Below, one piece after another: positions 21,094 to 31,162 of a stretch of DNA of 64,000 nt. The stretch spans positions 744,001 to 808,000 of the forward strand of contig BROI01000012.1 of the NCBI GenBank assembly GCA_027923505.1. Direction: 5' to 3'. Position 1 is the first letter of the stretch. Every line of letters starts with the position of its first letter. The DNA comes from Mayamaea pseudoterrestris (taxonomy: Eukaryota > Bacillariophyta > Bacillariophyceae > Sellaphorales > Sellaphoraceae). Position numbers and translations under genes: made by a program. The notes beneath the pieces were generated by a model. It made no database searches and had not been told where the DNA came from. It was given only the letters and a program-made list of their open reading frames with translations.

Positions 21094-21636
21094 TTAAGAC
21101 TGGCGAATGACCTCTCCCTTGTGCTTCTTGGTAATGCGGACATCTGGGCAAGTGGTAATCTTGCGCGTCATGAAATAGGAGCAACCGGCAATGGCAATGC
21201 CAAGAATGGTAATGACTGCAGTTGGAGACATATGCATGTAAGATTATGTGGAGAGACAAAGTGAACTTTCTGCTACATCGCGACATGCCCATCGCTTTGA
21301 TCAATACAAAGAATGGCAAATGACATTCATTGCCAGTCGCGCGCCAATAACTTACTTGGGTAGGTGGAAACATCGGACAACCAAATCTGGCGGAACGAAG
21401 CCTGGGAGCCAGCATTGCGTGTCTGAATGCCAGCAAATTGGCGAGTGGCCCTGTCAATTAAAGAGCGACATGAGTGATGAGAAACAAGTCATGGCAGCAT
21501 TATTATCTGTTCGATAGAGGTGCCGATGATACAACGGCCCGCTGAAGTGATTTCCTGCTCCGTTTGCGGCGCCGCTTTCGGCTATCAACACGTACCGAGG
21601 GAGCATGGTGGAGGAGGCACGGCCTAGAGCGTTCAT
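21094..21636 (-). CDS. Small B12D/NDUFA4-like mitochondrial membrane protein
   Basis: Three short exons on the minus strand, 21596-21636, 21356-21450 and 21094-21215, join through GTACGT/CAG and GTAAGT/CTGCAG borders into an 85-codon frame. The pieces are too short to stand out alone, but the joined protein makes sense. It has a basic presequence (MNALGRASSTMLPRATRQF), then RQIWLSDVSTYP, one membrane segment (IITILGIAIAGCSYF) and a tail with TTCPDVRITKKHKGEVIR. A single membrane helix followed by a PDV-type motif and a basic tail is the pattern of the B12D/NDUFA4 (MLRQ) family of small respiratory-chain proteins. The family call is moderate; the splice model is stronger. The antenna gene starts 329 bp away in the opposite direction. 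Confidence 0.68.
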
Positions 21637-21965
21637 GGTGTTGTTCTTTTCGACAATTAAAGTGAAATGCACCGTATGGGACAGGATTAATCGGCCTTGT
21701 CGGCATGGGTCGTCCGAGACAACATTCGATTGGCTCCCAAATCGGGCGCGTCACGTGGGCGAAGATGCCACCACGCACGAACGTGGGGCTATAGTTGAAA
21801 ACGTGTTCAGACGTACGTCACAAGAGGAAAAACGGACGACGGACAAGCGCTTGAAGGTGAAACGCGATCTTGCAGAAAGCTTTCTTCACCCTGGCAACGT
21901 TTGCACACGCGACCGATCTTCAGATCCATCAGCAAGCTCACAATTTCCAAACAACGTCAAGCAAA
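21637..21965. promoter_or_regulatory. Shared promoter region of the B12D-like and antenna genes
   Basis: This 329-bp interval lies between two divergent start codons, so it must hold the promoters of both the small mitochondrial gene and the light-harvesting gene. I could not identify a specific light-responsive element by eye. Confidence 0.45.
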
Positions 21966-22732
21966 ATGAAGTTCACCATCGCCGCCTCCCTTGTCGCCTC
22001 TGCCGCCGCCTTCGCCCCGGCCCAGCAAGCCTCCAAGTCGTCCTCGATCGCTGCCTTCGAGAACGAGCTCGGTGCCCAGGTAAGCTTGACAATCGGCTTT
22101 TTCAGTCATGGCAGTCATGTTGAAGTTTTATACTGACGATCCATTGCTCCTTTATCTACCTCTAGGCCCCGCTTGGATTCTTCGACCCCCTTGGCCTTGT
22201 CGCTGACGGAGACCAGGAGAAGTTCGACCGCCTCCGTGGAGTTGAGCTCAAGCACGGACGTATCTCCATGCTTGCCGTTGTCGGATACCTCGTCACCGAG
22301 GCCGGGTAAGTTGCAGTAGCTGAAAGGTTACCCACCACACATGTGGCTCGACATAACATGTTTCTAACTATCAAAACCTTTCTTTGCATCTACAGAATCC
22401 GCCTTCCAGGAGCCATCGACCTCAGTGGAAAGACCTTCGCGTCCATCCCAGGTGGATTCGCCGCCTTCAAGGAGATCCCTGCCGGTGGACTTGTCCAGCT
22501 CCTCTTCTTCGTTGGAGTCCTTGAGAGCAGTGTCATGCGTGACTTGACCGGAGAGGCCGAGTTCGTCGGTGACTTCCGCAACGGCGCCATTGACTTCGGC
22601 TGGGACTCGTTCGACGAGGAGACCCAATTCAAGAAGCGTGCCATCGAGCTCAACCAGGGACGTGCCGCCCAAATGGGAATCCTCGCCCTTATGGTCCACG
22701 AGCAACTTGGAGTCTCAATCCTTCCCCAGTAA
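21966..22732 (+). CDS. FCP: Fucoxanthin chlorophyll a/c light-harvesting protein (Lhcf type)
   Basis: Three exons, 21966-22079, 22166-22305 and 22396-22732, give 196 codons with standard GT-AG borders. This is the main thylakoid antenna of diatoms; it binds chlorophyll a/c and fucoxanthin and feeds energy to the photosystems. The N-terminus is a signal peptide plus plastid motif ([13 protein letters not shown]). Helix 1 carries [20 protein letters not shown] with the Glu and His chlorophyll ligands. Helix 3 carries [20 protein letters not shown], and the protein ends [10 protein letters not shown]. Length and motifs match Lhcf proteins. Its codons are rich in C-ending forms (gcc, ttc, atc) compared with neighbours, as expected for a very highly expressed gene. 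Confidence 0.96.
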
Positions 22733-23183
22733 ATTGCTAACGGGAAGCTGCTGTGCGCTTAGCATGATCTAAACTAACTTAATAGTTTCATGTTTGATGC
22801 AACAATATTTTTATGCTTTAGGAATTTCTCGTCCACGCTTACTCTCTGCATGTTGCCATCAATGACTGCACTTCAAAGAAGTCAATGAACCTCCTTGGAC
22901 ACCCTTGGTGTTTGAGTGGAACGATGGCACATGGCTTATCATGAAACCACCGCTGCACGAACTCCCTTGCCGTCACTCCATCTCTTTAGCAGCAGTGGTT
23001 GCAGCTTTGAAGATGACCTGCAAGAGTCGCGACGCTACCGGTAGAAGCAGCTGCAACCCGAACACCGAGGATAGATGCTATCGTACTGGTACTGTGTGAG
23101 TCTCTCCGGTTCTGCTTTGAGAAACGCACGCACGGCTTCCACCATGACGGCGACGCAAGACCAGATTCTTCCAACTCATCACG
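22733..23183. other. Intergenic, nothing recognised
   Basis: About 450 bp containing the 3' end of the antenna transcript and the promoter of the next gene. No other feature seen. Confidence 0.4.
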
Positions 23184-23744
23184 ATGCTTCGCTCGTCACT
23201 CTACTTGTTATCTTGCCTCTTTGCAGTGACGTTGTCCTTCTCACCGTCGAGGTATTTTCATCAATATGTAGGAATCACAAGTACGCGTACGCATGAATGG
23301 GTCATCCACAGCCGACGGAAAATCTTGCGCATGAGCAATAGCGACAACAAGGAGGATGAAATCGCCCGTCTCCAGGAACAAATTCGAAGACTGCAAGATG
23401 AAAGCTCACAAGATTTTTCGAAATCTGCGGTCACCGAACGAGAGAAACCAGCATTTGCAGACAAGCGATTCGCTGAGCTGGAGCGAGTCCGAGGAAAGGA
23501 AATGCCCTTTTCGGAAGGAGATTTGATTGACGCCAAAATCTTATCAAACAATGAGGATAGTAACAACAGTGGCGGTATTGGATCCGTTTTGCCGGCAGCC
23601 TTGCTTGCCGTTGGTGCGCTCGTAGCTTTTGTTGCCTTTTCGCAGGTTCCAGTCGGCCAAGAAGATTTCGCAAGGTATTCGGTTGCTCCGCCGACGCAAA
23701 CGATTGATCTAGGAGACTTGAATCCTGATAGAAAAAGTACATAG
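23184..23744 (+). CDS. Plastid-targeted single-pass membrane protein, unknown function
   Basis: A single-exon 186-codon gene. Residues 1-19 are a signal peptide (LYLLSCLFAVTLSFSPSR); the cleavage region TLSFSPS fits the diatom plastid-import motif with Phe at +1. A short charged coiled coil follows (about 53-75, DEIARLQEQIRRLQDE), then ADKRFAELERVRGKEMPFSE and one membrane helix at about 133-155 (VLPAALLAVGALVAFVAFSQ). The last 25 residues are polar. This fits a small protein anchored in the thylakoid or inner envelope, with its coiled coil in the stroma. It sits just downstream of the antenna gene, but I see no operon-like linkage. Confidence 0.72.
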   Translation: MLRSSLYLLSCLFAVTLSFSPSRYFHQYVGITSTRTHEWVIHSRRKILRMSNSDNKEDEIARLQEQIRRLQDESSQDFSKSAVTEREKPAFADKRFAELERVRGKEMPFSEGDLIDAKILSNNEDSNNSGGIGSVLPAALLAVGALVAFVAFSQVPVGQEDFARYSVAPPTQTIDLGDLNPDRKST

Positions 23745-23996
23745 CTATGAATGCGGAGCTTGGTGGTGAACAATACGAGTTCCCATTAACCTCTGCCGTT
23801 TTGAAAGCCAACAATATCGCAGCCAACACTTCGCGAGACACGACGAAAATTGAAGACATTATACAAAGTTAATTAACAATACGTAAAATTACTCAATTCT
23901 ATAATATATTCATTCTATGATCTGCGAGCGTCAAGCTATGCAGCAGTGTTATGGAAGATTTTCAAAACTGACAGCGTCAGTGTTCCAATTCAGCGA

Positions 23997-24626
23997 TTAC
24001 GTGCCTCGCAAGTATCGGCGCGTTTCGCCATTTTGGTTCACTGGATTGCCAAGGTACTCCTCCATGGCGCTTTGAATGGCCGCCCCAGGCTTATCGCTGG
24101 CGTCTCCAGTGTCAACCGTAGCGTCTTCCTCAACCAGGTAGCCTTGCTGCGAAAATGTGTAGTCTTCTGCTCCGCCTGCAGCTGTAGCGTCCTTCTCCTG
24201 GCTATTTTGAACGCCAGTGTTCACCGTGCTATCCTCCTTCTCTGGATAGCCCTGATCGACAAAGGTGACTTCATCGTCATTGATAAAAGTGGGACTGGCA
24301 GTCTGGTTGTAGTCAGTAACTTCAATGTCGACAATGTCAATGGCAGCATCCGTTTCGTTAGCAGACGTGGACAGCAATCCAACCTGATTGTAGACAAAGG
24401 CTTCCTGACCAGTCGTGCTTGTAGCGTTTCCAGATGCTGATGTTGCATTAGCTGTCGCGTCGGCTGGTTCAGTGACAATAATAGTCCCGTTGGCGAGCTC
24501 AATGGCAGTGTATTCCGGCGACTCTGCATTTCCAATCGCCGAAACCAGCGGCAGCAGGAGCGTCATGTGAAGGAGCAAGACAAAGCTTGTATATAGGGAG
24601 CGATGGTTATTCATTATTGATGGCAT
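23997..24626 (-). CDS. Secreted acidic repeat protein
   Basis: A single-exon 209-codon gene. It begins with a signal peptide at about 13-30 (FVLLLHMTLLLPLVSAIG). The mature part is acidic and rich in Ala, Thr and Asn, with several possible N-glycosylation sites (NAT, NGT). Three imperfect repeats contain (F/Y)xxQG(Y/L) followed by an acidic V(N/D)TG segment, for example TFVDQGYPEKEDSTVNTG and TFSQQGYLVEEDATVDTG. There is no membrane segment after the signal, and the C-terminus is basic (ETRRYLRGT). It could be a cell-wall or extracellular matrix protein; nothing shows a catalytic role. Confidence 0.68.
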   Translation of the reverse strand: MPSIMNNHRSLYTSFVLLLHMTLLLPLVSAIGNAESPEYTAIELANGTIIVTEPADATANATSASGNATSTTGQEAFVYNQVGLLSTSANETDAAIDIVDIEVTDYNQTASPTFINDDEVTFVDQGYPEKEDSTVNTGVQNSQEKDATAAGGAEDYTFSQQGYLVEEDATVDTGDASDKPGAAIQSAMEEYLGNPVNQNGETRRYLRGT

Positions 24627-25746
24627 GCTGATTGTATTAAATGCTGTAAGTTGTGAGCGAAACGATGTGTTTTGTGAGAAAAGGTTGGATCAAGAGTTGT
24701 AATCGCGCCGACGACGACGGTGCTCCGTTTTGGCGGGCTTCCGTCTTTGCTCGACGGATCCGGTCCGTTCCGATCACGTCACGGTAGTTCCAAGATTGAA
24801 AACAGCCATAGCCCATGGTGATCCGCGTGAATCCTGCAACTGGCGGAGCAACGCCAACGACTTGGCTTCAAAGTTACAGGTGTCGATCCATATTCATCAG
24901 TCGAGATCAGCACGCGAAGAGAGAACGGTTCGATGGCTCGTCTCACTTACCGGCTGTACCTTTAATAGACACGTTGCGATTGAAGTTGCTTCCTGGTGCG
25001 CGTCTTGATAATGGACGAAGGAGCGATGCGCCATGAGCGATGGAGCGAGACACGTTCAACCTTTCGCTTCCGATCCAACGCACCGCCAAAGCGGGTATCA
25101 AAACTTCGTTGAGTTGACTTCAACGGATGGTTACTTAGTATCGTGTGATTCAAACTTGCCTAAGTGTGACTCCTGCACGACGCGGCGTGCGCGACTTCTT
25201 GATGGTCGCACCAAGCCCCAAATTGGTTCGTACGATTGACAGTGAATGTCTCAAGTCACTTGAGGTTCGCCGTGAATGACCCTCAAATGACCCACAAGTG
25301 ATATAATTTGCAATGATCGCCAACCTCATCACTTCACTTTGAATTTTCTACAAATGCATGCGGCACAGGAACGCAAACGCGGTTCACTGGCAGGCAAGAG
25401 AAGTGCTTCGAAGATAGCATTATAACGTCATGCGAATCGCAAAGAGCGTTGACAACATCTATGGCTCTTATCGCTCTTGTCTCTTGTATATCATGGCAAC
25501 ATTGTTTGAATGTTGACGAAGGTTCTGTTGACGCAGTGCACCCGAAACATAAATTCTTGTTCGGCCTTTCGGGGGTAGTTATCCACATCATGGAAAGGCA
25601 GCAGCAAAACAAAGGAGCAAAGCATGTCAGAATGGGAGGTTCGAGCATGTTGAGAGCGAAGGCGCAGAAGAACGGAGCAACTCATGCAAATAATTAAGTC
25701 ATGAGGCCACCTCGTCCTGCACAACGCCCGCCTCCAGCTCCAGGTG
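24627..25746. other. Long intergenic stretch, no gene seen
   Basis: About 1.1 kb without a convincing frame on either strand. It borders a coding-like relic at 25747-26028. Confidence 0.35.
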
Positions 25747-26028
25747 TCATGCGCCCTTGCCCGATTGTAATGCATCGACTCCATCCATGGGACGACCATT
25801 GCCGCGAAAAACAGTTGCTCCAGCCAAAAGTTGCTGTGAAGACTCTGCATCAAATGATTTTGGTTTTCCCCACTCGATGACGAGGTCAATGACGTCTCCA
25901 TTCTTTACACCGATGAGGGCATCCGAGTCGTCTACGTTGAAGATTACAGCAATGAGAACGCAACCACAATTTCTGACTTGGCAGTGGAGAGGAAGCTTTA
26001 CAATGGACGCTAGCGGAGCTGTTTGATT
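25747..26028 (-). pseudogene. Coding-like relic without a start codon
   Basis: On the minus strand a frame of about 93 codons is open, with a well-ordered protein-like texture of alternating hydrophobic and polar residues (DALIGVKNGDVIDLVIEWG, then GGRP-like turns) ending at a TGA at 25747. It has no ATG. Short coding-like segments in other phases lie on both sides, one of them Gly-rich. This suggests the remains of a host gene, or one exon of a gene whose splicing I could not model. I recognise no family. Confidence 0.33.
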
Positions 26029-26268
26029 TCAATTTGAACGAAAACAATGTCACCTGCACCGAAGGAGGCAACGCAACGGTAACCAAAACAGACGCGAGTC
26101 GAACACATTCGAGTCAATTCAGGGAGCGGCAGTCAACTTGGAATCTCAGTGTGTCCGCATTTGTCGACGAAAGCTACATTTGGGTGGCTTTGCCCATTTC
26201 AAATATGTGTGTTAATAATGAATGTACTACTTGTTGATAGTGTGTCACACATTACCCATGTGTTACGT

Positions 26269-27510
26269 TCAATCGTCGCTAAGTATATCGCGTGCAATGG
26301 AGTAAAAGAGATCACTGGAGTCGAGACCTGGTAGTGGATCGACTCTGGAACGATTGTCCTCCGCGCGTTCAGTTGCAATCTCGCCACAAATGCCGTTATC
26401 AACGTCGCCTTGATTGTCGCGACAAAATGTTTTAGCTAGTATACTTTCCAACTCTTCACGGTCAGCCTCCAGCGTTGCTTGCTCCTCCGCCAAGCTCGGA
26501 AGTACACAGTGACACAACGCCCTTGCATTTGCAGTGAGCATAAGCAGAGTCAAGTCGACGTCATGGCTTACTTGCGCCAAGGCGGCAGGAAGCAGTGGCG
26601 TATATCCGTCCACCTGATAAGCATTCTCCAACGACATGCTCCTCAATTTCCACTTTCGTATAATGTTCATTTTAAGCTGCTTTAGAATTTGAGGATGAAG
26701 CTTCTTATCTCGGTGCTGGCGGCAAAGATGTAGGAGCTCCATGCGACTGCCGGTGACCAATTCAAGCAACGCTTCGGATCGTATGCAGACAATCTCCTTG
26801 CTTTGTCGTCGCGACGGACGGTGAGAGTGCAGCAGTTTCAACACTCGTAGCGAATCCACTTGTTGCAGGCGTCGTATGAAATCAACCCAGTCGTCATTTT
26901 CAAAATAAACTGAATCGAGATCTAGCTGATCGATGCCCTGCAAAAAGCTCGTCAGATGGTGATACGTTCTTCCTGCAAAGTTAATGCTGTGAAACGAAAT
27001 TTGTCGAAGGTTACTTTCAAGAGGAGCATCCTCTATCTGGTCGTGCCGAAAGGTCGGATTGAGCGCCAGCAGTGGGAGATGCGCAGATGATGGATCATTG
27101 ATAAGGCATTGGACGGTCAGGTTAATTTGAGCAGAGCTACTCGAAAACATGGATATCAATCCTGTGAAGCTTTCTGCGATTTCCATATTGCCAGTCGTCA
27201 AGTCTGTTCCTGATGGCTCGATGCACAGAAGGATTTTTCTCGAAAATTCGGTACCGATTGGAGTCCAGGAGAAGCAAAAGAGGGCCCGCAATTGTATCGA
27301 AGCCTGCAGAATTTCATTCATATGATCGCTGTGCAAAAGAACCGCTCCGTCGTGACAGCATAGGATGCGATGGGCGCCAAAATGATGCAGGTCCATCCAT
27401 GTCCAGCCTTGTACAAGCAATTCGACAATGGACACGTTGAAACTGACTTCGGTCAAACCGCTCTCAGCTTGTAGCTCCAGTTCATTGGACGCTCTGAACA
27501 ATGACGCCAT
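26269..27510 (-). CDS. Orphan leucine-rich protein
   Basis: A single-exon 413-codon gene starting at ATG 27510. There is no signal peptide or membrane helix. The sequence is rich in Leu with recurrent blocks such as GIDQLDLDSVYFENDD, LQQVDSLRVLKLLHSH and KWKLRSMSLENAYQVD, which recall degenerate leucine-rich repeats of the ribonuclease-inhibitor-like type. No other domain is recognised. The C-terminus is acidic. A leucine-rich-repeat scaffold for protein binding is the most likely reading, at low certainty. The 42-bp minisatellite array begins about 117 bp upstream of its start codon. Confidence 0.66.
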   Translation of the reverse strand: MASLFRASNELELQAESGLTEVSFNVSIVELLVQGWTWMDLHHFGAHRILCCHDGAVLLHSDHMNEILQASIQLRALFCFSWTPIGTEFSRKILLCIEPSGTDLTTGNMEIAESFTGLISMFSSSSAQINLTVQCLINDPSSAHLPLLALNPTFRHDQIEDAPLESNLRQISFHSINFAGRTYHHLTSFLQGIDQLDLDSVYFENDDWVDFIRRLQQVDSLRVLKLLHSHRPSRRQSKEIVCIRSEALLELVTGSRMELLHLCRQHRDKKLHPQILKQLKMNIIRKWKLRSMSLENAYQVDGYTPLLPAALAQVSHDVDLTLLMLTANARALCHCVLPSLAEEQATLEADREELESILAKTFCRDNQGDVDNGICGEIATERAEDNRSRVDPLPGLDSSDLFYSIARDILSDD

Positions 27511-27626
27511 GCTTATGCATCAGGACGAGGAGCAGTCAAAGAAACAATTGCGAGTGGTCGATAGTCCTGCGTACTGCCTCGCCGTCGAAGCGTAGTATGC
27601 CAATCGACTTCGTCACGAGAAGGATA

Positions 27627-28002
27627 TGACGTAATTGACACTGGCACTCGTTTTGTACTAACGCCTTGTGACGTAATTGACACTGGCACTCGTTTCGCAC
27701 TATTGCCTTATGACGTAATTGACACTGGCACTCGTTTCGTACTAGTGCCTTGTGACGTTATTGACACTGGCACTCGTTTCGTATTATTGCCTTGTGACGT
27801 AAACACTGGTGCACGTTTCGTAGTGTTGTCAAGTGACGTAATTGACAGTGGCACTCGTTTCGTATTACTGCCCTATGACGTCATTGACACTGACACTTGT
27901 TTCGTTATATTGCCTTGTGACGTAATTGACATTGGCACCCGTTTTGCCATATTGCCCTCTGACGTAATTGACACTGGCACTTGTTTCGTACTATAGCCTC
28001 GG
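27627..28002. repeat. 42-bp minisatellite with TGACGT sites, locus 2
   Basis: Nine units of about 42 bp beginning near 27627, 27669, 27711, 27753, 27795, 27834, 27877, 27918 and 27960. The consensus is tgacgtaattgacactggca followed by ctcgtttcgtactattgcct. The family is the same as at 8915-9325, but most units carry TGACGTAA instead of TGACGC. Because 42 is a multiple of three, an open frame runs through the array; it is not a gene. The array lies upstream of the leucine-rich gene, which reads away from it on the minus strand. Confidence 0.9.
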
Positions 28003-28801
28003 TGGTGTAAGGTGCACTCGAGTAGTTGAGATCGTGCTGCTGGCTGCTGCATACCGGTATGGCGACTCGCGATCACCATGGAGTCTTCCTTCCGCTGAAT
28101 CTCTGACAACAGGCCCATCCTGATTGTTGAATACTTGCGGATCTTATCACGCGAAAGTCGATATGATTTGGCGACTGAAATTGCTGATCTTGCCGCGGCC
28201 AAATGGCATTTCCACGAGGGCATTTTGCTTGTTGGCTATACGGCGATGAAGTGATCTGACGAGATGACTGATGGACGAGCAGCAGCTGACGTAGTTGTTA
28301 CACTCGCGACCTGAGAAGCTATGTTATCTAGCCTTGGCTTCGTTTTGCATGATATTGAATTTGTAGTCCGACGACCGGCTACCGTCGTGCTAATCATCTG
28401 GGCTTTCATTTCATTCGAAAAGATGCACAATGGCGATGTGATTGGGCATTTGCAAATGCGAGCGAATATCTCCTGACAATCCTCTACACAAGAGCGGAGC
28501 TATCATGCTGTACAAGCATGCGAGACACTTTGCATGTTGGTGCAAGGCACATTGACGGAGACAAGTGTGAGCTGGAACATTTGTGAACGAAAAGCATCGC
28601 TTCATGCTCATCATCATTAGCTGTGCTCTATGTAAATAAGACAAGGACCCGAAAGTTGCCGTACCTTCGCACTATGTGAAGGCTAACAGTTGCAGCAGAC
28701 GAGGACTGATGCTACTAACAAGCCAGCATCGGTCGTTGGCTTACTGTATGATCGCTGCTTGATCGCCGCAGTACCACTTTTGTAACACGATCATGTCAAA
28801 G
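28003..28801. other. Intergenic, no gene seen
   Basis: About 800 bp between the minisatellite and the 3' end of the helicase gene. No convincing frame or structure. Confidence 0.38.
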
Positions 28802-30766
28802 TCACTGCTCGTCAAGCACTTCTGCAGCTTTTTCGCCGTCCAGTGTCGTGAACTTGCAATCCAGCATTGTTTCCCAAGACGACAACGCTGCTGCATTCTC
28901 CTGGCTGACGACATTAATAACGCTACCAGACCGACCGGCTCGCCCAGTGCGACCTGCAATGTGGCAGTACTCATCCGGACCCTTGGGTCGCCCGAGAGCT
29001 ATCACGACATCCAGTCCATCCAAGTGAATACCTCGCACAGTGTCTTCGCCGGTAACGAGCAAATAGCTATTCTTAGACGCAAAAGCCGAAGCTTGCCCAA
29101 CTCCGGCAGCCTGTGAGACTGCCTTGTGTTTTTCGATCAAGTCGGAGGTATTTTCGGCCTCCAAAGCATCCAAGAGGGAAATGGGTGATGGCTTGCACCG
29201 AAAATGTTTCAAAGCTCCAATCGTGTTCGCTGTGCTAATTCCAAAGCCACGTGACAACACCAGTAACACACGACACGGTTTGGTCTGTTCTTGTAGCGAT
29301 CGGATCGCTTTGGAAGCGCACGTCAACAGCTCGCCATCGGACGGCCCAGCGGCAATAACCGAATAGTGTTTAACAGTGGCTGGCATGGTGACAGCTCGAC
29401 CAACATGTTCATTCATGGGCGTTGCCCTCAATGTCCTGACTTCGTCGTCTGCATTGTCGTTAAACGCATCATTATCCAAGCTCCTGACAATTCTCGGACA
29501 ATCCTGCGGCAGTAATCCCAACACGCGCGCAAATTCCCTCTTCATGGGCCTTCCCACGGTTGCACTCGCGGCAACAAATTGCGCTCGTCCCAAGGTATGC
29601 CTTGCCACTGCTGCCGCAACTATTGCAGCCGGCTTTTCGTGTTGTTTGTTGCTCGGCTTGAGCTTTGTGCCACCCGCACTTCCTCCGATTCCTAGCAAAC
29701 GATCAACCTCGTCTAAAACACAGACGCGAATAGATCGCAAAAAGTCGACAGCCTCTGGCTTGCTCGTTGGAGGAGCTGGCATCTTGTCATCGCCATACAA
29801 GGAAATCATAAATGTCTTGGCACTGGCTATTATTAATCGAGGCAGCGTTCCAGTCGTTTCAACGGTACCATCCTGTTGCTGCTGGGAGGTTGGTCGCACC
29901 AGATTGCTAGGATGCGTCACGAGTCGAACGCTTCCTGGCGGAGCCAACTCCATGGCCACACCAGCTACTTGAGCGGCAAGCTCGCGAGTCGGTAGCAAAA
30001 CAATGAAACGCTGTAGTTGCTGCTTGGGATTGTTGCTTCGCTGGGTCGTCTTCCATAAGTACTCCGTCATGGGCAATAAATAGGCAATTGTTTTACCAGA
30101 CCCGGTTTGTGCGTGAATGACAAGGGATTCACCTTTACTCAATGACGGAATTGCTGCTTGTTGAATGGGTGTTGGTCGGGCAAATCCAGCCTTTTGTAAA
30201 GCCGTGTGTGCGGCAGCGGATAGTTCAATCCCAGCAAAGGTTGGCGGCATAACAATTAAGGACGACGCTGCATTATCTTCGTCTCGTCCATCTCCGATCT
30301 TGTCTTGCTCATAGTAGTAGGCTGCCGGCTCCTTGCTGTCAGCATTATCGCCGTACTTTTGCTGCATTTCATGCGCCACCAACCGATGTGCAAGATCCGG
30401 CTTGCGGCCCTTATCAGACAATCGGTGCTGCTTTAACATTTGCTTTAGTGTATTTGCCGATTGCTGAATGTATTCCGCGTAAAGCGTTTCGCGCTCTACT
30501 CGCAGTGGATCCTGTGGATCGTCGGGCTCCAAGTGCGGAGGTTTCTTTTGGAGCCGCTGCAACTGAGCGGCGGTACGTTCCAAGGCGGCGCGGGCGGAAG
30601 ATTCTGTCTCGCTTTGATCAAAGAATTGCGGCCGTCGACTGGAATAGAGACGGGTTCCATGACATAGTTGTCGTTGCACTGCCATTGGAAGTCCTTGGAG
30701 GACGTCGAAGCTAAGCAAGACTGTCACGACAAGGAGGCCACGCCTTTTTCTTTGACTATTCAGCAT
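28802..30766 (-). CDS. SAP-domain DEAD-box-like RNA helicase, likely organellar
   Basis: A single-exon 654-codon gene. A hydrophobic N-terminus (GLLVVTVLLSFDVLQGLP) with a following basic Ser/Arg stretch suggests import into the secretory route or a plastid. Residues about 105-133 match a SAP motif (TLKQMLKQHRLSDKGRKPDL), a small nucleic-acid-binding fold. The helicase core starts near 175: Q-motif region FARPTPIQQAAIP, motif I AQTGSGKT (219-226), Ia PTRELAAQV, II DEVD in place of DEAD, III SAT, and VI HIAGRTGRAGRSG. The second RecA lobe holds an insertion and is divergent in motifs IV-V. It probably unwinds RNA in organellar ribosome assembly or RNA processing; the exact substrate is unknown. 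Confidence 0.88.
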   Translation of the reverse strand: MLNSQRKRRGLLVVTVLLSFDVLQGLPMAVQRQLCHGTRLYSSRRPQFFDQSETESSARAALERTAAQLQRLQKKPPHLEPDDPQDPLRVERETLYAEYIQQSANTLKQMLKQHRLSDKGRKPDLAHRLVAHEMQQKYGDNADSKEPAAYYYEQDKIGDGRDEDNAASSLIVMPPTFAGIELSAAAHTALQKAGFARPTPIQQAAIPSLSKGESLVIHAQTGSGKTIAYLLPMTEYLWKTTQRSNNPKQQLQRFIVLLPTRELAAQVAGVAMELAPPGSVRLVTHPSNLVRPTSQQQQDGTVETTGTLPRLIIASAKTFMISLYGDDKMPAPPTSKPEAVDFLRSIRVCVLDEVDRLLGIGGSAGGTKLKPSNKQHEKPAAIVAAAVARHTLGRAQFVAASATVGRPMKREFARVLGLLPQDCPRIVRSLDNDAFNDNADDEVRTLRATPMNEHVGRAVTMPATVKHYSVIAAGPSDGELLTCASKAIRSLQEQTKPCRVLLVLSRGFGISTANTIGALKHFRCKPSPISLLDALEAENTSDLIEKHKAVSQAAGVGQASAFASKNSYLLVTGEDTVRGIHLDGLDVVIALGRPKGPDEYCHIAGRTGRAGRSGSVINVVSQENAAALSSWETMLDCKFTTLDGEKAAEVLDEQ

Positions 30767-31162
30767 TCTATCAAATTTATAAAACTGTAGATTGCGTAAA
30801 CTGAAAGTATGTTTCAGATTGATTACTATTCAGGTGCAGAGAAACTGTCTTGGTCGTGCAATGATGATGCAGGGTCGAAAGGAAAAAATATGAATGGATG
30901 ATGCGGATGCAAATTGGAATACCGGAGCGACCGCACCTCTTAGCTATCATACCACGATTATGACATTCCGGGCACCCGAGAGACAGAAAAATTACGTTCC
31001 ATCGGCGTCACTGATCAGGGAGCTGAGGTGTAAAAAACGATAACTTTGGCTTATAAATTGGTCTGGTGTACATTGATGAAGCATTCTTTCATTGGCAAGC
31101 GACTAAAAGATCAAAAGAAAGAAGAATTCAAAAGAATATGCGACAGTGGAGAGTCAAACATT
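30767..31162. other. Intergenic, nothing recognised
   Basis: About 395 bp between two same-strand genes; promoter of the helicase and 3' end of the next gene. No feature stands out. Confidence 0.4.

Noticed and set aside
27703-27996. Open frame with 14-residue repeats through the 42-bp array
   Set aside because: The unit length is a multiple of three, so one frame stays open automatically; there is no start context or other coding sign.
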